DNA from: a bacterium
GTDB lineage: Bacteria > Spirochaetota > Leptospiria > Leptospirales > Leptonemataceae
Length of the DNA stretch: 64,000 nucleotides
Reading direction: 5' to 3'
NCBI GenBank assembly: GCA_024742665.1
Contig: JANSYA010000001.1
Span: forward strand, 820,425-884,424
The notes below the pieces were generated by a model. That model was not told the DNA's origin, did not search any database, and saw only the letters and a list, made by a program, of their open reading frames with translations. Below, in pieces: positions 27,523-36,692 of this stretch. Each line of letters opens with the position of its first letter. Positions within the stretch are counted from its first letter, which is position 1. Both the position numbers and the translations under genes were made by a program.

Positions 27523-28461
27523 ATGGCAGTACTTGCAATCGCAGAATTAAAAGGCGACGAACTCAAAAAAGTATCCAAAGAGCTGGTAAGCGCCGGTCGC
27601 AAACTGAGCGACACGGTCGTAGCCCTGCTCATCAACGGCAGCGACGCGCACGCGAAAGAATTATTCGAAGCCGGCGCGGACGTGGTCGTGAAAAACGGCA
27701 CCGCGGAATACAGCCCTCAGGGTTATGCGAACGTAGCGGCGGCGGTAGCCGAAGCGAAGGGCGCGAAAGTAATCCTGGTTCCCCATTCCGTAATGGGCAA
27801 AGACTTCGCCGGCCGTCTGGCCGTGAAAGTCGGCGGGGCTCTGGCGGCGGACGTCGTCGAAATCAAAGGCAGCGCCGACGAAGTTGAAGTGCGCAAGCCG
27901 GTCTATTCCGGTAAGGCCTACGCGAATCTGAAAATCAAAGCTCCGGCTGTTGTGACGATTCGTCCCAACTCGCAGGAAGTCATCAGCCACTCCGGCCCGG
28001 AGACCATCGAGTCTTCCGACGCGGCTGAAGGCGATGTCGCTTCTCGTCTGACGGAAGTCGAAGCCGGCGGCGGCGAAAAAATCGCTCTGGCCGACGCTTC
28101 GGTGATCGTTTCCGGCGGTCGCGGCATCAAAGGCCCGGAAAACTGGCCGGTTCTGCAGGAACTCTGCGACGTGGTCGGTGCCGCACTGGGTGCGAGCCGC
28201 GCTGCGGTCGACGCCGGTTGGATCGATCATGGACATCAGGTCGGTCAGACCGGTAAAACGGTTTCTCCGAACTGTTATATTGCTTGCGGTATCTCAGGAG
28301 CCATCCAGCATCTGGCCGGTATGGGTTCCTCGAAGGTGATCGTAGCGATCAACAAAGACCCCGAAGCTCCGATTTTCAAAGTCGCGACCTACGGCGTTGT
28401 CGATGACCTCTTTCAAGTGGTTCCGGCGCTTACGACGGAATTCAAGAAAGTCCTCGGCTGA
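27523..28461 (+). CDS. etfA: Electron transfer flavoprotein alpha subunit
   Basis: 312 residues, normal length. The C-terminal FAD domain carries the signature [24 protein letters not shown] and [10 protein letters not shown]. The N-terminal domain is the usual nucleotide-fold half. The operon partner of etfB; supports fatty-acid beta-oxidation. Confidence 0.96.
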   Translation: MAVLAIAELKGDELKKVSKELVSAGRKLSDTVVALLINGSDAHAKELFEAGADVVVKNGTAEYSPQGYANVAAAVAEAKGAKVILVPHSVMGKDFAGRLAVKVGGALAADVVEIKGSADEVEVRKPVYSGKAYANLKIKAPAVVTIRPNSQEVISHSGPETIESSDAAEGDVASRLTEVEAGGGEKIALADASVIVSGGRGIKGPENWPVLQELCDVVGAALGASRAAVDAGWIDHGHQVGQTGKTVSPNCYIACGISGAIQHLAGMGSSKVIVAINKDPEAPIFKVATYGVVDDLFQVVPALTTEFKKVLG

Positions 28462-28497
28462 TTTTTCGAAGACCACAGGGCCTGCCCTTTGTCCTCC

Positions 28498-28518
28498 GGC
28501 CCCGCGAACTGCGGGGTC
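28498..28518 (+). terminator. Possible hairpin terminator after etfA
   Basis: CCCCGC-GAACT-GCGGGG with two more flanking pairs (one a G-T) and then TCTTG. There is no real T-tract, so it may be only a spacer hairpin before the LolA-like gene. Confidence 0.35.
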
Positions 28519-28549
28519 TTGCGGGCGAGTGGGTGGGCCGTTGTTTTTT

Positions 28550-29161
28550 ATGATGCTTCGCCCGATTACAGTTTTCGCATCGGCTCTGGTAGGGGCGCTC
28601 GCCATCGTTGTATTCGGCGCCTCCCATTCTTTATCCGCCCAGCAGGCGCCGGCCGAAATTCGTTCGGTCGTTTCCAAAATGAGTTCTCTCGGCAGCTTTC
28701 GCGCCACGGTCACGATCGGCTCCGGGAGCGGCGGAACCAGCGGAACGCTTTCGTATTCCGGCGGCAAAGTCCATCTCAAGCTGAGCGACGGACGCGTGAT
28801 CGCCAGCAACGGTCGTGTCGTGATCGTTTACAATCCGGCCAGTCGCGTGGCCGGCAAGCAGCCCGTGGGCGGCGGCGGCGGGATCGGCTGGCTTTTGAAC
28901 GGCTTCGAGTATCGGGTGGCGGGCAATCGGGCCACCGGTCGAGCGATCGACGGCAATTCACGGATTTCTGAAGTGAAAGTGCAGTGGGGCGACGGCTATG
29001 TCTTGCGAAAACTGTCGATGAAGAATCGCGACAGCGACAGCTGGTTTGTAATATCGCTGCGCAACGTGCGCTCGGTCGCTGGATTTCCGGCAGCCTTGTT
29101 TTCTTATAAGCCGCCGGCGGGTTCTCGCACGGTGGAAAATCCGCTGAACGAAATCAATTGA
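28550..29161 (+). CDS. LolA-like periplasmic protein
   Basis: 203 residues with a signal peptide ending SLSAQQ (about 7-30). The mature part has the LolA/LolB-like fold pattern: an N-terminal helix (IRSVVSKMSSLGSFRATVTI), then repeated beta strands (GTLSYSGGKVHLKLSDGRVIASNGRVVIVYNPASR). LolA carries lipoproteins from inner to outer membrane, which would fit a lipoprotein-rich spirochaete, but similar folds have other uses. Two adjacent ATGs (28550 and 28553) are possible starts. Confidence 0.7.
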   Translation: MMLRPITVFASALVGALAIVVFGASHSLSAQQAPAEIRSVVSKMSSLGSFRATVTIGSGSGGTSGTLSYSGGKVHLKLSDGRVIASNGRVVIVYNPASRVAGKQPVGGGGGIGWLLNGFEYRVAGNRATGRAIDGNSRISEVKVQWGDGYVLRKLSMKNRDSDSWFVISLRNVRSVAGFPAALFSYKPPAGSRTVENPLNEIN

Positions 29162-29234
29162 ATCATCAGTATCAATAGAGCGATTTACACACAGGCCATC
29201 ATTCCTTTATATTTTTAGCGTCTACTAAGATCGA

Positions 29235-31058
29235 ATGGACCCGACTCTCACAAACACCCAGGCGCATAAAGTTTTCGGAGACCTGTACCGCAAACAGCGC
29301 CCGGCGGATCTACAGCAGAAAGTAGATCAGATTGTATCCGATACGGCGGACGTTTTCGTTCGCATCAAACGCATTGAAGATCTCGACGCGGGCTACCAGG
29401 CCGAACGTCGTCTCAAAGAAGGCGATCTGGCCGGCGGCCCGAAACGCGTCGCTCGCGGCGGAGCGGGCTCGGGCGGCGGGCGCAAGAGAGTCGCGACGAA
29501 AAAGCCGCAGGCGAAGAAGCAGCGCAGCGGCGGCGGTGGTGCCGGCTTTTTTTCCTGGCTCTTCGGCGGCGCGGGCGGCGGCAACGAACTGACGCGCTGG
29601 GGCGAAGAGACCGGCACGATCGAATCCGGTTTGTTTTCGCGCGGCATGCATTTATCGAGCGCGGTGCCGGCGATCTTCGATAGCTTTCGCGAAGATCAGA
29701 TTACGCCGACGGCCAAAGGTTTTCGCTACGCGATTGCCGGCGCCTGGGAAGAGCTGGAGCCGGCGCGCTACAATGCCATCATCGCCGCCTATCAGTTTTT
29801 CTCGGAATTCGTGAAGGCCGGCGTGGCCTTTCGAAAATCGGAAGAGCCGGAGATCTGGATCACCGAAACCATCAAGCTGCAAAAGTTTTACGCCTTCTTA
29901 TTGCAGTATCCCGAATTCGATAAGATCCTCACGCGGGATTTGCCCGCTTTTATTAAGCGCGGTTCCGAAGCGCAGGCTTTCGCGCCGGCGGTCAAGGCGT
30001 CGATGGACTATATCGTCGCCCTGGAGAATCGCAAGCCGACTCTGAAGAACGCGATTCTCGCGGTGTACATTCTGGCGCGCAAACGTCTATATGAATGGAG
30101 CGACATCGTCAAAGAACTGAACGTCAGTAAGCCGGCCCTCGATACCTATCGCGGACCGGAGCAGGTGATGGCGAAGATCACTCAGCGGGTCAGCGATTTG
30201 AAGACGCGTTATAATCAGTGCGCGGCCCAGCTAAAAGAAGTCGATAAGATCAAAGGCGAATATTTTCAAACCGACGCGAACGGTCGTCTCAAAACGGATT
30301 TTCTAAATCCGATCGTCAACGAAGTCGTGCATCGCACGTACGGCGAAAGCGCGATCAACGAAAGCCTGCTGCAATCGCACAAGCGCGAGCCGCACCGCCT
30401 GCTATTCGCTGTGTTGAAAGACATGGATCTTTCGTTTATCAATTTGATGAACGGTTCCGTGGGGGTGCGCACCGAGTCGCATCATCACGAAGACGTGCTG
30501 CTGTTCAAGCAGGGTCTGTTTAAGTCGTACGGCGACCGTTTCAGCCAGGTGATGCGGGAGATGGAAGCTTTCATGAAGAAGCACCGCGACATCAGCTACA
30601 GCTTCGCGGATTTCATGAATGAGCTGAAAGAACTGCCCGACGATCCGATTGTGCGCAACTTTCACGCGATCGTAAAAAATTCGATCGATCTGCTGGCGAA
30701 GATCAACGTCGATATGCAGACCGTGCTGGGCAATCACGAGCTGGCCCTCGATCGCGAGCGGGCCGGCAAAGTCAGCGAATCTCTCGCGCAAACCAAAGTG
30801 CTGCCGGTCGAGAGTCTGCAGGTCGAATCTCGCTTTATGCCTTATGCCGACCGGGAAATCGTCACGAATACTCGACTGAACGGCCGCACTGTTCACTCGG
30901 TGATCGAAGAGCTGTCTCGCAACGTCTATAATTTTCTGTATATCTTTCGGGATCCGGAACTGACGCGCGCTTTGAACTCGGGGCCGCAGCTGCAAAAACA
31001 AATGTCCGAATACAAAGATCGCCTGGTGCGTCTGGGCGCGCAGCCCGACAATACCTGA
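29235..31058 (+). CDS. Large cytoplasmic protein of unknown function
   Basis: 607 residues with no signal peptide. Residues about 60-125 are a Gly/Lys/Arg-rich low-complexity stretch containing GGGGAGFFSWLFGGAGGG. The rest is strongly helical and Phe/Lys/Glu-rich, with no catalytic motif I recognise. Helical proteins of this length and style are seen in spirochaetes as lineage-specific conserved proteins, but I cannot name the family with certainty. Upstream of pfp by 40 bp on the same strand, so possibly co-transcribed. Confidence 0.78.
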   Translation: MDPTLTNTQAHKVFGDLYRKQRPADLQQKVDQIVSDTADVFVRIKRIEDLDAGYQAERRLKEGDLAGGPKRVARGGAGSGGGRKRVATKKPQAKKQRSGGGGAGFFSWLFGGAGGGNELTRWGEETGTIESGLFSRGMHLSSAVPAIFDSFREDQITPTAKGFRYAIAGAWEELEPARYNAIIAAYQFFSEFVKAGVAFRKSEEPEIWITETIKLQKFYAFLLQYPEFDKILTRDLPAFIKRGSEAQAFAPAVKASMDYIVALENRKPTLKNAILAVYILARKRLYEWSDIVKELNVSKPALDTYRGPEQVMAKITQRVSDLKTRYNQCAAQLKEVDKIKGEYFQTDANGRLKTDFLNPIVNEVVHRTYGESAINESLLQSHKREPHRLLFAVLKDMDLSFINLMNGSVGVRTESHHHEDVLLFKQGLFKSYGDRFSQVMREMEAFMKKHRDISYSFADFMNELKELPDDPIVRNFHAIVKNSIDLLAKINVDMQTVLGNHELALDRERAGKVSESLAQTKVLPVESLQVESRFMPYADREIVTNTRLNGRTVHSVIEELSRNVYNFLYIFRDPELTRALNSGPQLQKQMSEYKDRLVRLGAQPDNT

Positions 31059-31098
31059 AGCAATCGACCAACCCAATCACTCACAGGCTCAAATATCT

Positions 31099-32325
31099 AT
31101 GGCTGACCAAAACCAGAATCTGAAACGAATCGGCATCTTAACTTCCGGCGGCGACTGCGGCGGTCTCAACGGCGTCGTCAAGGGCGCAGCTTTCACCGCT
31201 CTGCACCACGGGATCGAACCGTGCCTGATCCCGAACGGATACGCGGGGCTTTATAATCTGGTCGATTTCGATTCGCTGACGGTGTTGAATCGGGAGCGCC
31301 TGGAAAAATTTCACGTGTATCTGGCGGGCAGCGAGGCGGGCAACAGTCGCGTCAAAGTCTCGAAAATCAAAGACGAAAAAAAATACGAGCGCATCCAGGC
31401 GGGGCTTGCCAAACACAATCTGGACGCCGTCGTGATCGCCGGCGGCGACGACACCGGCAGCGTCGTGGTCGATCTGGCCGGCCGGGGCATTCCCTGTCTG
31501 CACGCTCCTAAGACGATGGACCTGGACCTCATGACCTACAGCGTCGGCGGCGACAGCACAATCAATCGCATCGCCGATTTCGCGCGAGATCTATATACCA
31601 CCGGCAATACTCACAACCGAATCATCGTAATGGAAGTCTTCGGTCGCTACGCGGGTCACACCGCTTTTCGCGGAGGCATCACCGCGGAGGCCGACGCGAT
31701 TTTGATTCCGGAGGTTCTGGTCGATTTTGATTTGCTCTACAAACATCTGCGCGACGTATTCTTACGCCGGGTGAGCGGGAGCGATCATCGCGCCGGCAGC
31801 GCCATGGTGATCGTCGCGGAAGGTCTGCGAGACGCGAGCGGCAAAGAGCTGGTCGATGAAAGCGCGCCTGCGGATTCTTTCGGCCATAAGCCGCTGATGG
31901 GCGCCGGCAAGTACGTCGTAAACGAATTGAACAAACGGATCAAAAACGATCCGGAAATCAAAAAGTTCATGCAGGCCACCGGCCAGTTCGTGGAAAGCGT
32001 CTACGAGGTGCCGGAAGTGCGCGAAATTCGCCCGGGCCACCTTGTGCGCTGCGGCTTCACATCGGCGGTCGACGCGAATTTCGGCCTGCAAGTCGGCGCC
32101 GGTGCCGTCGAGCTCGCCCGTAATAAAGTCTTTGGCGTTACTGTGGTCGGCTATCGCGAAGGCGTCGTGGAATACATGGACTGCGCGGCGGCGATCGAAC
32201 AGCGTTTCGTGGATACGAACGAAGTCGCCATGTACGAAGCGATGGGCGTCTGCTTTGGTCGCAAGCCTGAAGCTCCCAACGCGAAGCTCCAAAAAACTAC
32301 AGACAAACCTGTGCGGCCGTACTAG
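31099..32325 (+). CDS. pfp: Pyrophosphate-dependent 6-phosphofructokinase
   Basis: 408 residues of the PFK family. It has GILTSGGDCGGLNG, GGDDTG (115-120) and PKTMDLD (137-143). Asp118 in GGDD and Lys138 in PKT are the residues that favour PPi over ATP (E. coli ATP-PFK has Gly at both). The catalytic base Asp141 is present, but the usual DND is DLD. It phosphorylates fructose 6-phosphate reversibly with PPi, so serves glycolysis and gluconeogenesis. MEVFGRYAGH and the substrate-site residues near VRCGF are also present. Confidence 0.92.
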   Translation: MADQNQNLKRIGILTSGGDCGGLNGVVKGAAFTALHHGIEPCLIPNGYAGLYNLVDFDSLTVLNRERLEKFHVYLAGSEAGNSRVKVSKIKDEKKYERIQAGLAKHNLDAVVIAGGDDTGSVVVDLAGRGIPCLHAPKTMDLDLMTYSVGGDSTINRIADFARDLYTTGNTHNRIIVMEVFGRYAGHTAFRGGITAEADAILIPEVLVDFDLLYKHLRDVFLRRVSGSDHRAGSAMVIVAEGLRDASGKELVDESAPADSFGHKPLMGAGKYVVNELNKRIKNDPEIKKFMQATGQFVESVYEVPEVREIRPGHLVRCGFTSAVDANFGLQVGAGAVELARNKVFGVTVVGYREGVVEYMDCAAAIEQRFVDTNEVAMYEAMGVCFGRKPEAPNAKLQKTTDKPVRPY

Positions 32326-32391
32326 TTACGCAAAGGCCCTTCGACGCTCCGCGCTCTGAAGGGGCGGGTTGCCGCGATTCTGCCGCGTAGC

Positions 32392-32880
32392 TTATAGACC
32401 TTCGTCGGCTTTTTCGCCGGCCCGGTACGTTGTGTAGAGAATTACGCGCATGTCCATCTCGCCGAGATGGCGATCGATTAGAGGCCGGACGTCCGTCCAG
32501 TCGAGACCGCCGACGCCGGTCGCAAGCCGGGGCATCGCCAGAGACTTGTATTCGCTCTTTTCGAGTTCTTGGTGCAGCTTGCGCAGGCAGTGGTTCACGT
32601 TCTCAATCGTTGCCTTGCCTGGATGCGATCCATGCTCGTAGGCGCCGGCCTGGGTGAGCAGGTTGTAGATCCGCGTGCCGCCCGGGCCGCCCCAGAACCA
32701 GAGGTTGCCGGGTTTCGGATGGTGTTGCTGACAGTAGTGCCGAAAATCTTTGTACAGCGCCGGCCAGTTTTCGCGCAGGCTCAGGGCCAGGCCCTGTTTG
32801 AAATCGTCGTTGGGCGCGACGCCGTGGGCGATGACATCCGCCTCGCTTTGAAGAATATCCCCGGTGACTTCGATGATCAT
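32392..32880 (-). CDS. Macro-domain (ADP-ribose-binding) protein
   Basis: 162 residues forming a single macro domain: the VTGDILQSEADVIAHGVAPN loop, GAYEHGSHPGKATIENVNH and LAMPRLATGVGGLDW. The class is like TARG1/DarG-type macro domains that remove ADP-ribose from proteins or nucleic acids or hydrolyse O-acetyl-ADP-ribose. No DarT toxin is next to it. It follows a NUDIX gene on the same strand by 58 bp. Confidence 0.88.
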   Translation of the reverse strand: MIIEVTGDILQSEADVIAHGVAPNDDFKQGLALSLRENWPALYKDFRHYCQQHHPKPGNLWFWGGPGGTRIYNLLTQAGAYEHGSHPGKATIENVNHCLRKLHQELEKSEYKSLAMPRLATGVGGLDWTDVRPLIDRHLGEMDMRVILYTTYRAGEKADEGL

Positions 32881-32938
32881 ATATTTTTACTCCGGCTTTG
32901 ACACTAATGGGTCGGCCGGCATAAATCTATGATGCAGC

Positions 32939-33688
32939 TCACATAGCGGGTAGACTTTCGATCACAGCCAGTAATTCCGAAAGGATCATCGCGCTGGCGC
33001 CCCAGATTTTGAATTCGTCGTCGCCTTCGCGAAACGAAAAGTACGGAACGCGCACCAGACCTCGCTGAATTTCGCGCTCTTCGCTCAGGCGCTTCGTCGG
33101 ATCGAGCAAATCCGCCAGCGGGATTTCCAGAATGCGATCCACTTCGCGCGGATCCGGCACGAAGTCCGGACGGCCTGCGGACCAACCGACGTACGGCGAG
33201 ACCAGATAGCCGCTGGGAGGCACGTACAGCTGAGACAGCTCGCCGAGAATTTGAACCTCGTCCGGTCGAATCGCAAGTTCCTCTTCGCTTTCGCGCAGCG
33301 CCGTCGCCTGTAGATCGGGATCGTGGGCTTTTTCATAGGCGCCGCCGGGAAAGCTGATCTGCCCGCTGTGGGGTCCGGAGCGAGCGGGTCGCAGCATCAT
33401 GGGAATATGGAAATCATGCAGCGAAGTGGGAGTATTTACCGGTGTCGCCTTCCGGTCGTTTGCCAGGCTTGTACGCGTTCGCGCACTGTCTGTGTGGGCT
33501 TGCGCGTTATCAGCCTGCGGATATAAAAGAATCAGGACCGCCGCCTGGCGCGCATCGGACGGCGGATGCGCGGTGACTTCCGGCCCCGCGCGATGGTCGG
33601 GCGCCATGCGGTACTGCGCGTCCGAGCCTGGCAAGTTTCCGTCGAGATCGCGGGCGAGCAGGTCTAAGGACTTCGGTGGCGAGGTCAC
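32939..33688 (-). CDS. NUDIX hydrolase, CoA pyrophosphatase-like
   Basis: 249 residues. The core begins with GPHSGQISFPGG, like the UPF0035 motif of CoA pyrophosphatases (NudL), followed by the NUDIX helix with ALRESEEELAI, where the three catalytic glutamates are present but the usual closing Gly is Ala. The first 80 residues are Ala/Thr/Pro/Asp-rich and poorly conserved-looking. It hydrolyses diphosphate bonds of CoA or ADP-ribose-type nucleotides. It is the upstream partner of the macro-domain gene. Confidence 0.85.
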   Translation of the reverse strand: MTSPPKSLDLLARDLDGNLPGSDAQYRMAPDHRAGPEVTAHPPSDARQAAVLILLYPQADNAQAHTDSARTRTSLANDRKATPVNTPTSLHDFHIPMMLRPARSGPHSGQISFPGGAYEKAHDPDLQATALRESEEELAIRPDEVQILGELSQLYVPPSGYLVSPYVGWSAGRPDFVPDPREVDRILEIPLADLLDPTKRLSEEREIQRGLVRVPYFSFREGDDEFKIWGASAMILSELLAVIESLPAM

Positions 33689-33754
33689 GATTGGAAGGCT
33701 GGAGTCGATGCGGTCCAGAGTAAATGATTTAATTCGCGGGCGGGAGGCGCGAAT

Positions 33755-34864
33755 TCAGCGATCGATCATATAAGTCAAGAAAGCCTGCATGCGTTGCTTC
33801 GGGATCGGCACTCGGAAATAGTGATCGTTGCGCCAGGCGGGGTAGACGAGCGAGCCCGGGATATAGTTGTCCCCCAATAGGGTCAGGCCGTCGTTCGGCC
33901 CAAATTGTGCAAGGTAATCGTAAAATGGTCGGGCTCGATTACTGACGTGGCGTCTCAGCGGCGCGGGAACGATATTGATCACTTCCATATGCTCCGGAAT
34001 GGCGGGCTGGAAATTCAGGGGACTGTCTTCGCCGTAGCGCATCGACATGAATCCGTCCCAATCATAGCCGTACAAAAAGAAGTAACTTCGCGCTTCCAGA
34101 CGAAACATGAATGTGCTATTTATATCGTCTATCAGCGGGCTGCCGTTGTTGATTCCGCCGATATTGTACCAGGCGATGACTTTTTTGAATTCAGGTGATT
34201 GCCCGCACAATTTTAGCGCGAACTTTACGTCGGCGCCGCCTTTGCTGACGGAAGCCAGGAGGATGCCGTTAAACTGCTGCGTCTTTTGAATATACTCGCA
34301 AATCAGGCGGCCGTTGGTTTCGGCCGTGCCGCTCTGTTCTACCGGGATGATCGCTTCTTTTAATCCCATTTCAGCGGCGATCTTGCGTAGCTGTTCGCCG
34401 CCGGCGCCGACGTCCGGATTGTCTTTCCAGAACATTCCCGGAGCCAGAGCCAGCAGTAGATTTCTATTAGAAAAGTCGGGCGTCTTTTCGATCAGCTCGT
34501 ATTGACGCCGATCCAGATATTCGATCAGGCGACGATTGCGATCATCAAGGATGGCGCGATGATAAAAAACGGCCGTGGCTTTGTCCACGTCGCCGGTTTC
34601 CACTGTGATCTTTTCGAGCGCGGCCGGAGTGAGCGAAGCGAGCGTCGGATATTTTTCGTAATCAGCCGCCCAGCCAATAAGCTCCAATTCGTCTTCGCAG
34701 ATTTTCTGTACGAAATACGCGGATTTCAGGCACAGGTACAGCGGCTGGTTATCATCCACAGTTTCGTCGCGTTCGAAGGAGCGGTCCACATTGCAGGCCG
34801 GCAACGAAAGCGAAAGGAAGCTCAATAGCAATTTGGGTATGAGCGAGGATCTGTAGTACTTCAT
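33755..34864 (-). CDS. Lipoprotein with alpha/beta-hydrolase-like features, unknown function
   Basis: 369 residues with a lipoprotein signal ending in LSLPAC (Cys24). The mature part has SVSKGG, which looks like a nucleophile elbow (G-x-S-x-G form altered to S-x-S-x-G), and GPNDG nearby that could hold the acid, with an HYF close to the C-terminus. These are weak hints of a hydrolase fold. Beside the DUF4105 gene; both are on the minus strand with 18 bp between them. Confidence 0.75.
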   Translation of the reverse strand: MKYYRSSLIPKLLLSFLSLSLPACNVDRSFERDETVDDNQPLYLCLKSAYFVQKICEDELELIGWAADYEKYPTLASLTPAALEKITVETGDVDKATAVFYHRAILDDRNRRLIEYLDRRQYELIEKTPDFSNRNLLLALAPGMFWKDNPDVGAGGEQLRKIAAEMGLKEAIIPVEQSGTAETNGRLICEYIQKTQQFNGILLASVSKGGADVKFALKLCGQSPEFKKVIAWYNIGGINNGSPLIDDINSTFMFRLEARSYFFLYGYDWDGFMSMRYGEDSPLNFQPAIPEHMEVINIVPAPLRRHVSNRARPFYDYLAQFGPNDGLTLLGDNYIPGSLVYPAWRNDHYFRVPIPKQRMQAFLTYMIDR

Positions 34865-34882
34865 TCAGGTGTTTAGAGAGTA

Positions 34883-36175
34883 TTATTCAGAGGCTGCCGT
34901 GGATTGCGCTGATTGCCGAAGTTCAGAGTAGCGACGGTACGTATAGAGGGTGAAAAACACCAGCAAAAACGAGAAAATCGAACCGACGGACTGAGGATGC
35001 GTGGTGAGCAGCAAGGCAATGCCGCCGAGAACGCCGACGAGGCGCGCCGCGCCGAAATAAAGCAGTAAACGTCGCGGTGAATTCTGAAACGGATTCTTCC
35101 ACAGCAAAAAGTCCAGAGGAGTAAAGGCGAGAATCATAATGGTCTCGTCCATAAACTCGAACTGCGTAAATAGCCAGACGAACCAGACGACGACGCCCGC
35201 GATGGTTCCGGCGATCGCGAGGGTTCGATTGGCCCAGATTTGCAAAATTCGGGACGGTCCGCTCGTCAGTTGCGAAAGCAGAATAAATACCGCCACGTAG
35301 AACGCCACGTCATCGACGGTAAATGAGGAGTCCGCAGGCGGCCAGCGATCCGGTAGCAGCTGGCGTACATCGCCTTCCACCAATTCGGCCTGGACAACGG
35401 CCTTTTGCAAATCGTACGGAGTAAAGATCAGCTCCGGACCGGAGCGCTCGCGGTCGGTATCGCGATCGAAAAGCAGCTTCTCGTTGATTCGTAGCCAAAA
35501 CAGCGTTCTCGTATAACGGGTGACCCGACTGCGCCAGGTATATTTGTCCAGGTCTTCGAGCTGCAACGGAGCGCCGACCGCCTCGCCCAATATGTCACGG
35601 ATAAAGGTGACGCAATTGCGGGTGAAGTTCGCGTAATCGTAGCTCTTCGTAAAATTGTCGCTGGATTCAAGTATGAGGTCGAGCACGCGTCGCTTTTGTG
35701 CCCGGGTCAGTTTCAAATCTTGCGCGAAGAGGCCGCGTCCGGACGCCTCCCAGCCCTGAAAGGCGGCCGCCATGGGCAACACATGAGCATAGAAGCGCGC
35801 GTGACCGCGCAGAAAACGCCAGAGGAAACTGGCGCTCTCGTCGTACTGCCCGAAATCGATATAGAAATCCTTTTGGGTGCAGGCCGTATTGGTGTAGGAA
35901 TCGTAAGGACCGCACTCGTTTCCTGAAAAAGCCCGCAGGGCGATGTGGCCGAATGCAGTCGTTACCGTTTTGCCCGGAGTCGCCGTAATCAGCTGAAAGC
36001 GCAGTGAATCCAGGCGAGAACCCTGCATCTCCGCGGCGAATTCTTGAAAGGACTCTTCGGCCAGCTGATAAGCCGATTTAGGATCTTCCGCGTACAGCTT
36101 TGTGAAGTTTGCAAGTGCGAAGATGCTGAGCAGGATGATAAGGAATTTTTTAGGAGTGCGCAACGTTTGTCGCAT
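34883..36175 (-). CDS. DUF4105 (Lnb-like) membrane protein
   Basis: 430 residues. A signal segment (about 10-28) is followed by a periplasmic DUF4105 domain with the LITATPGKTVTTAFGHIALR motif (His77) and YANFTRNCVTFIRD (Cys188), then about four or five membrane helices (about 265-415). DUF4105/Lnb proteins include the lipoprotein intramolecular transacylase Lnb and use a Cys-His pair. A role in lipoprotein acyl transfer here is an inference from family and from the many lipoprotein genes around it. No signs of truncation. Confidence 0.82.
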   Translation of the reverse strand: MRQTLRTPKKFLIILLSIFALANFTKLYAEDPKSAYQLAEESFQEFAAEMQGSRLDSLRFQLITATPGKTVTTAFGHIALRAFSGNECGPYDSYTNTACTQKDFYIDFGQYDESASFLWRFLRGHARFYAHVLPMAAAFQGWEASGRGLFAQDLKLTRAQKRRVLDLILESSDNFTKSYDYANFTRNCVTFIRDILGEAVGAPLQLEDLDKYTWRSRVTRYTRTLFWLRINEKLLFDRDTDRERSGPELIFTPYDLQKAVVQAELVEGDVRQLLPDRWPPADSSFTVDDVAFYVAVFILLSQLTSGPSRILQIWANRTLAIAGTIAGVVVWFVWLFTQFEFMDETIMILAFTPLDFLLWKNPFQNSPRRLLLYFGAARLVGVLGGIALLLTTHPQSVGSIFSFLLVFFTLYTYRRYSELRQSAQSTAASE

Positions 36176-36252
36176 AGAATAGATCAGATGAAAAATTACA
36201 GGAAGGAAAAAATCGGCCCCGGAAAACTCCGGGGCCGGGGCCTGGCGACGAA

Positions 36253-36657
36253 TTATTCGCCGTTAACCAGAATACAGGTTTGTTGGTACACAGAGCTAAC
36301 TACCCGTGAGTACGAACGGTCGACGGAATGTACTTTCGTGATGCCGCCGACGTCAGCAGCCGATTTGAGGCTGAGGTCGCCGGTAGCGATGAGACCCAGA
36401 ATTACACTGGCGCAGCTTTCGCCGGTCTTGCTGCCGATCAGGCCGCCGTTGCCGCCCGTATCGCCGTATTCCTGTTCGCCGATGCAGTCTTCCGCACCCG
36501 CGCCACAGTTAACGTTGTCAGTAGTGCTTTGAAACAGTGAACCACCGGGCGCGTTTACTGCGAAGCCGTTTCCCGGGGGGGCGTCCATCAAGCCTCCCGA
36601 GCAAACGATGGTCAGAGCGCCGACGATGGTAGTAATCAATAGTAATTGCTTTTTCAT
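36253..36657 (-). CDS. TRL-like lipoprotein, copy A
   Basis: 134 residues. Signal ending in TIVCSGG gives a lipobox. Residues about 75-134 match the TRL-like domain: GSKTGESCASVILGLIATGDLSLKSA, then GGITKVHSVD and a closing TCILVNGE. It carries an insert with two extra cysteines (NCGAGAEDCIGEQEYGD) before the domain, shared with copy B. AGGAG lies 12 nt before the ATG. The function of TRL-like lipoproteins is unknown. Confidence 0.85.
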   Translation of the reverse strand: MKKQLLLITTIVGALTIVCSGGLMDAPPGNGFAVNAPGGSLFQSTTDNVNCGAGAEDCIGEQEYGDTGGNGGLIGSKTGESCASVILGLIATGDLSLKSAADVGGITKVHSVDRSYSRVVSSVYQQTCILVNGE

Positions 36658-36692
36658 AGTATTGGGTTTCTCCTTTTATCTCGTCAACCGCA

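Noticed and set aside
32392-32880. DarTG toxin-antitoxin
   Set aside because: A macro domain is present but no DarT ADP-ribosyltransferase lies beside it.
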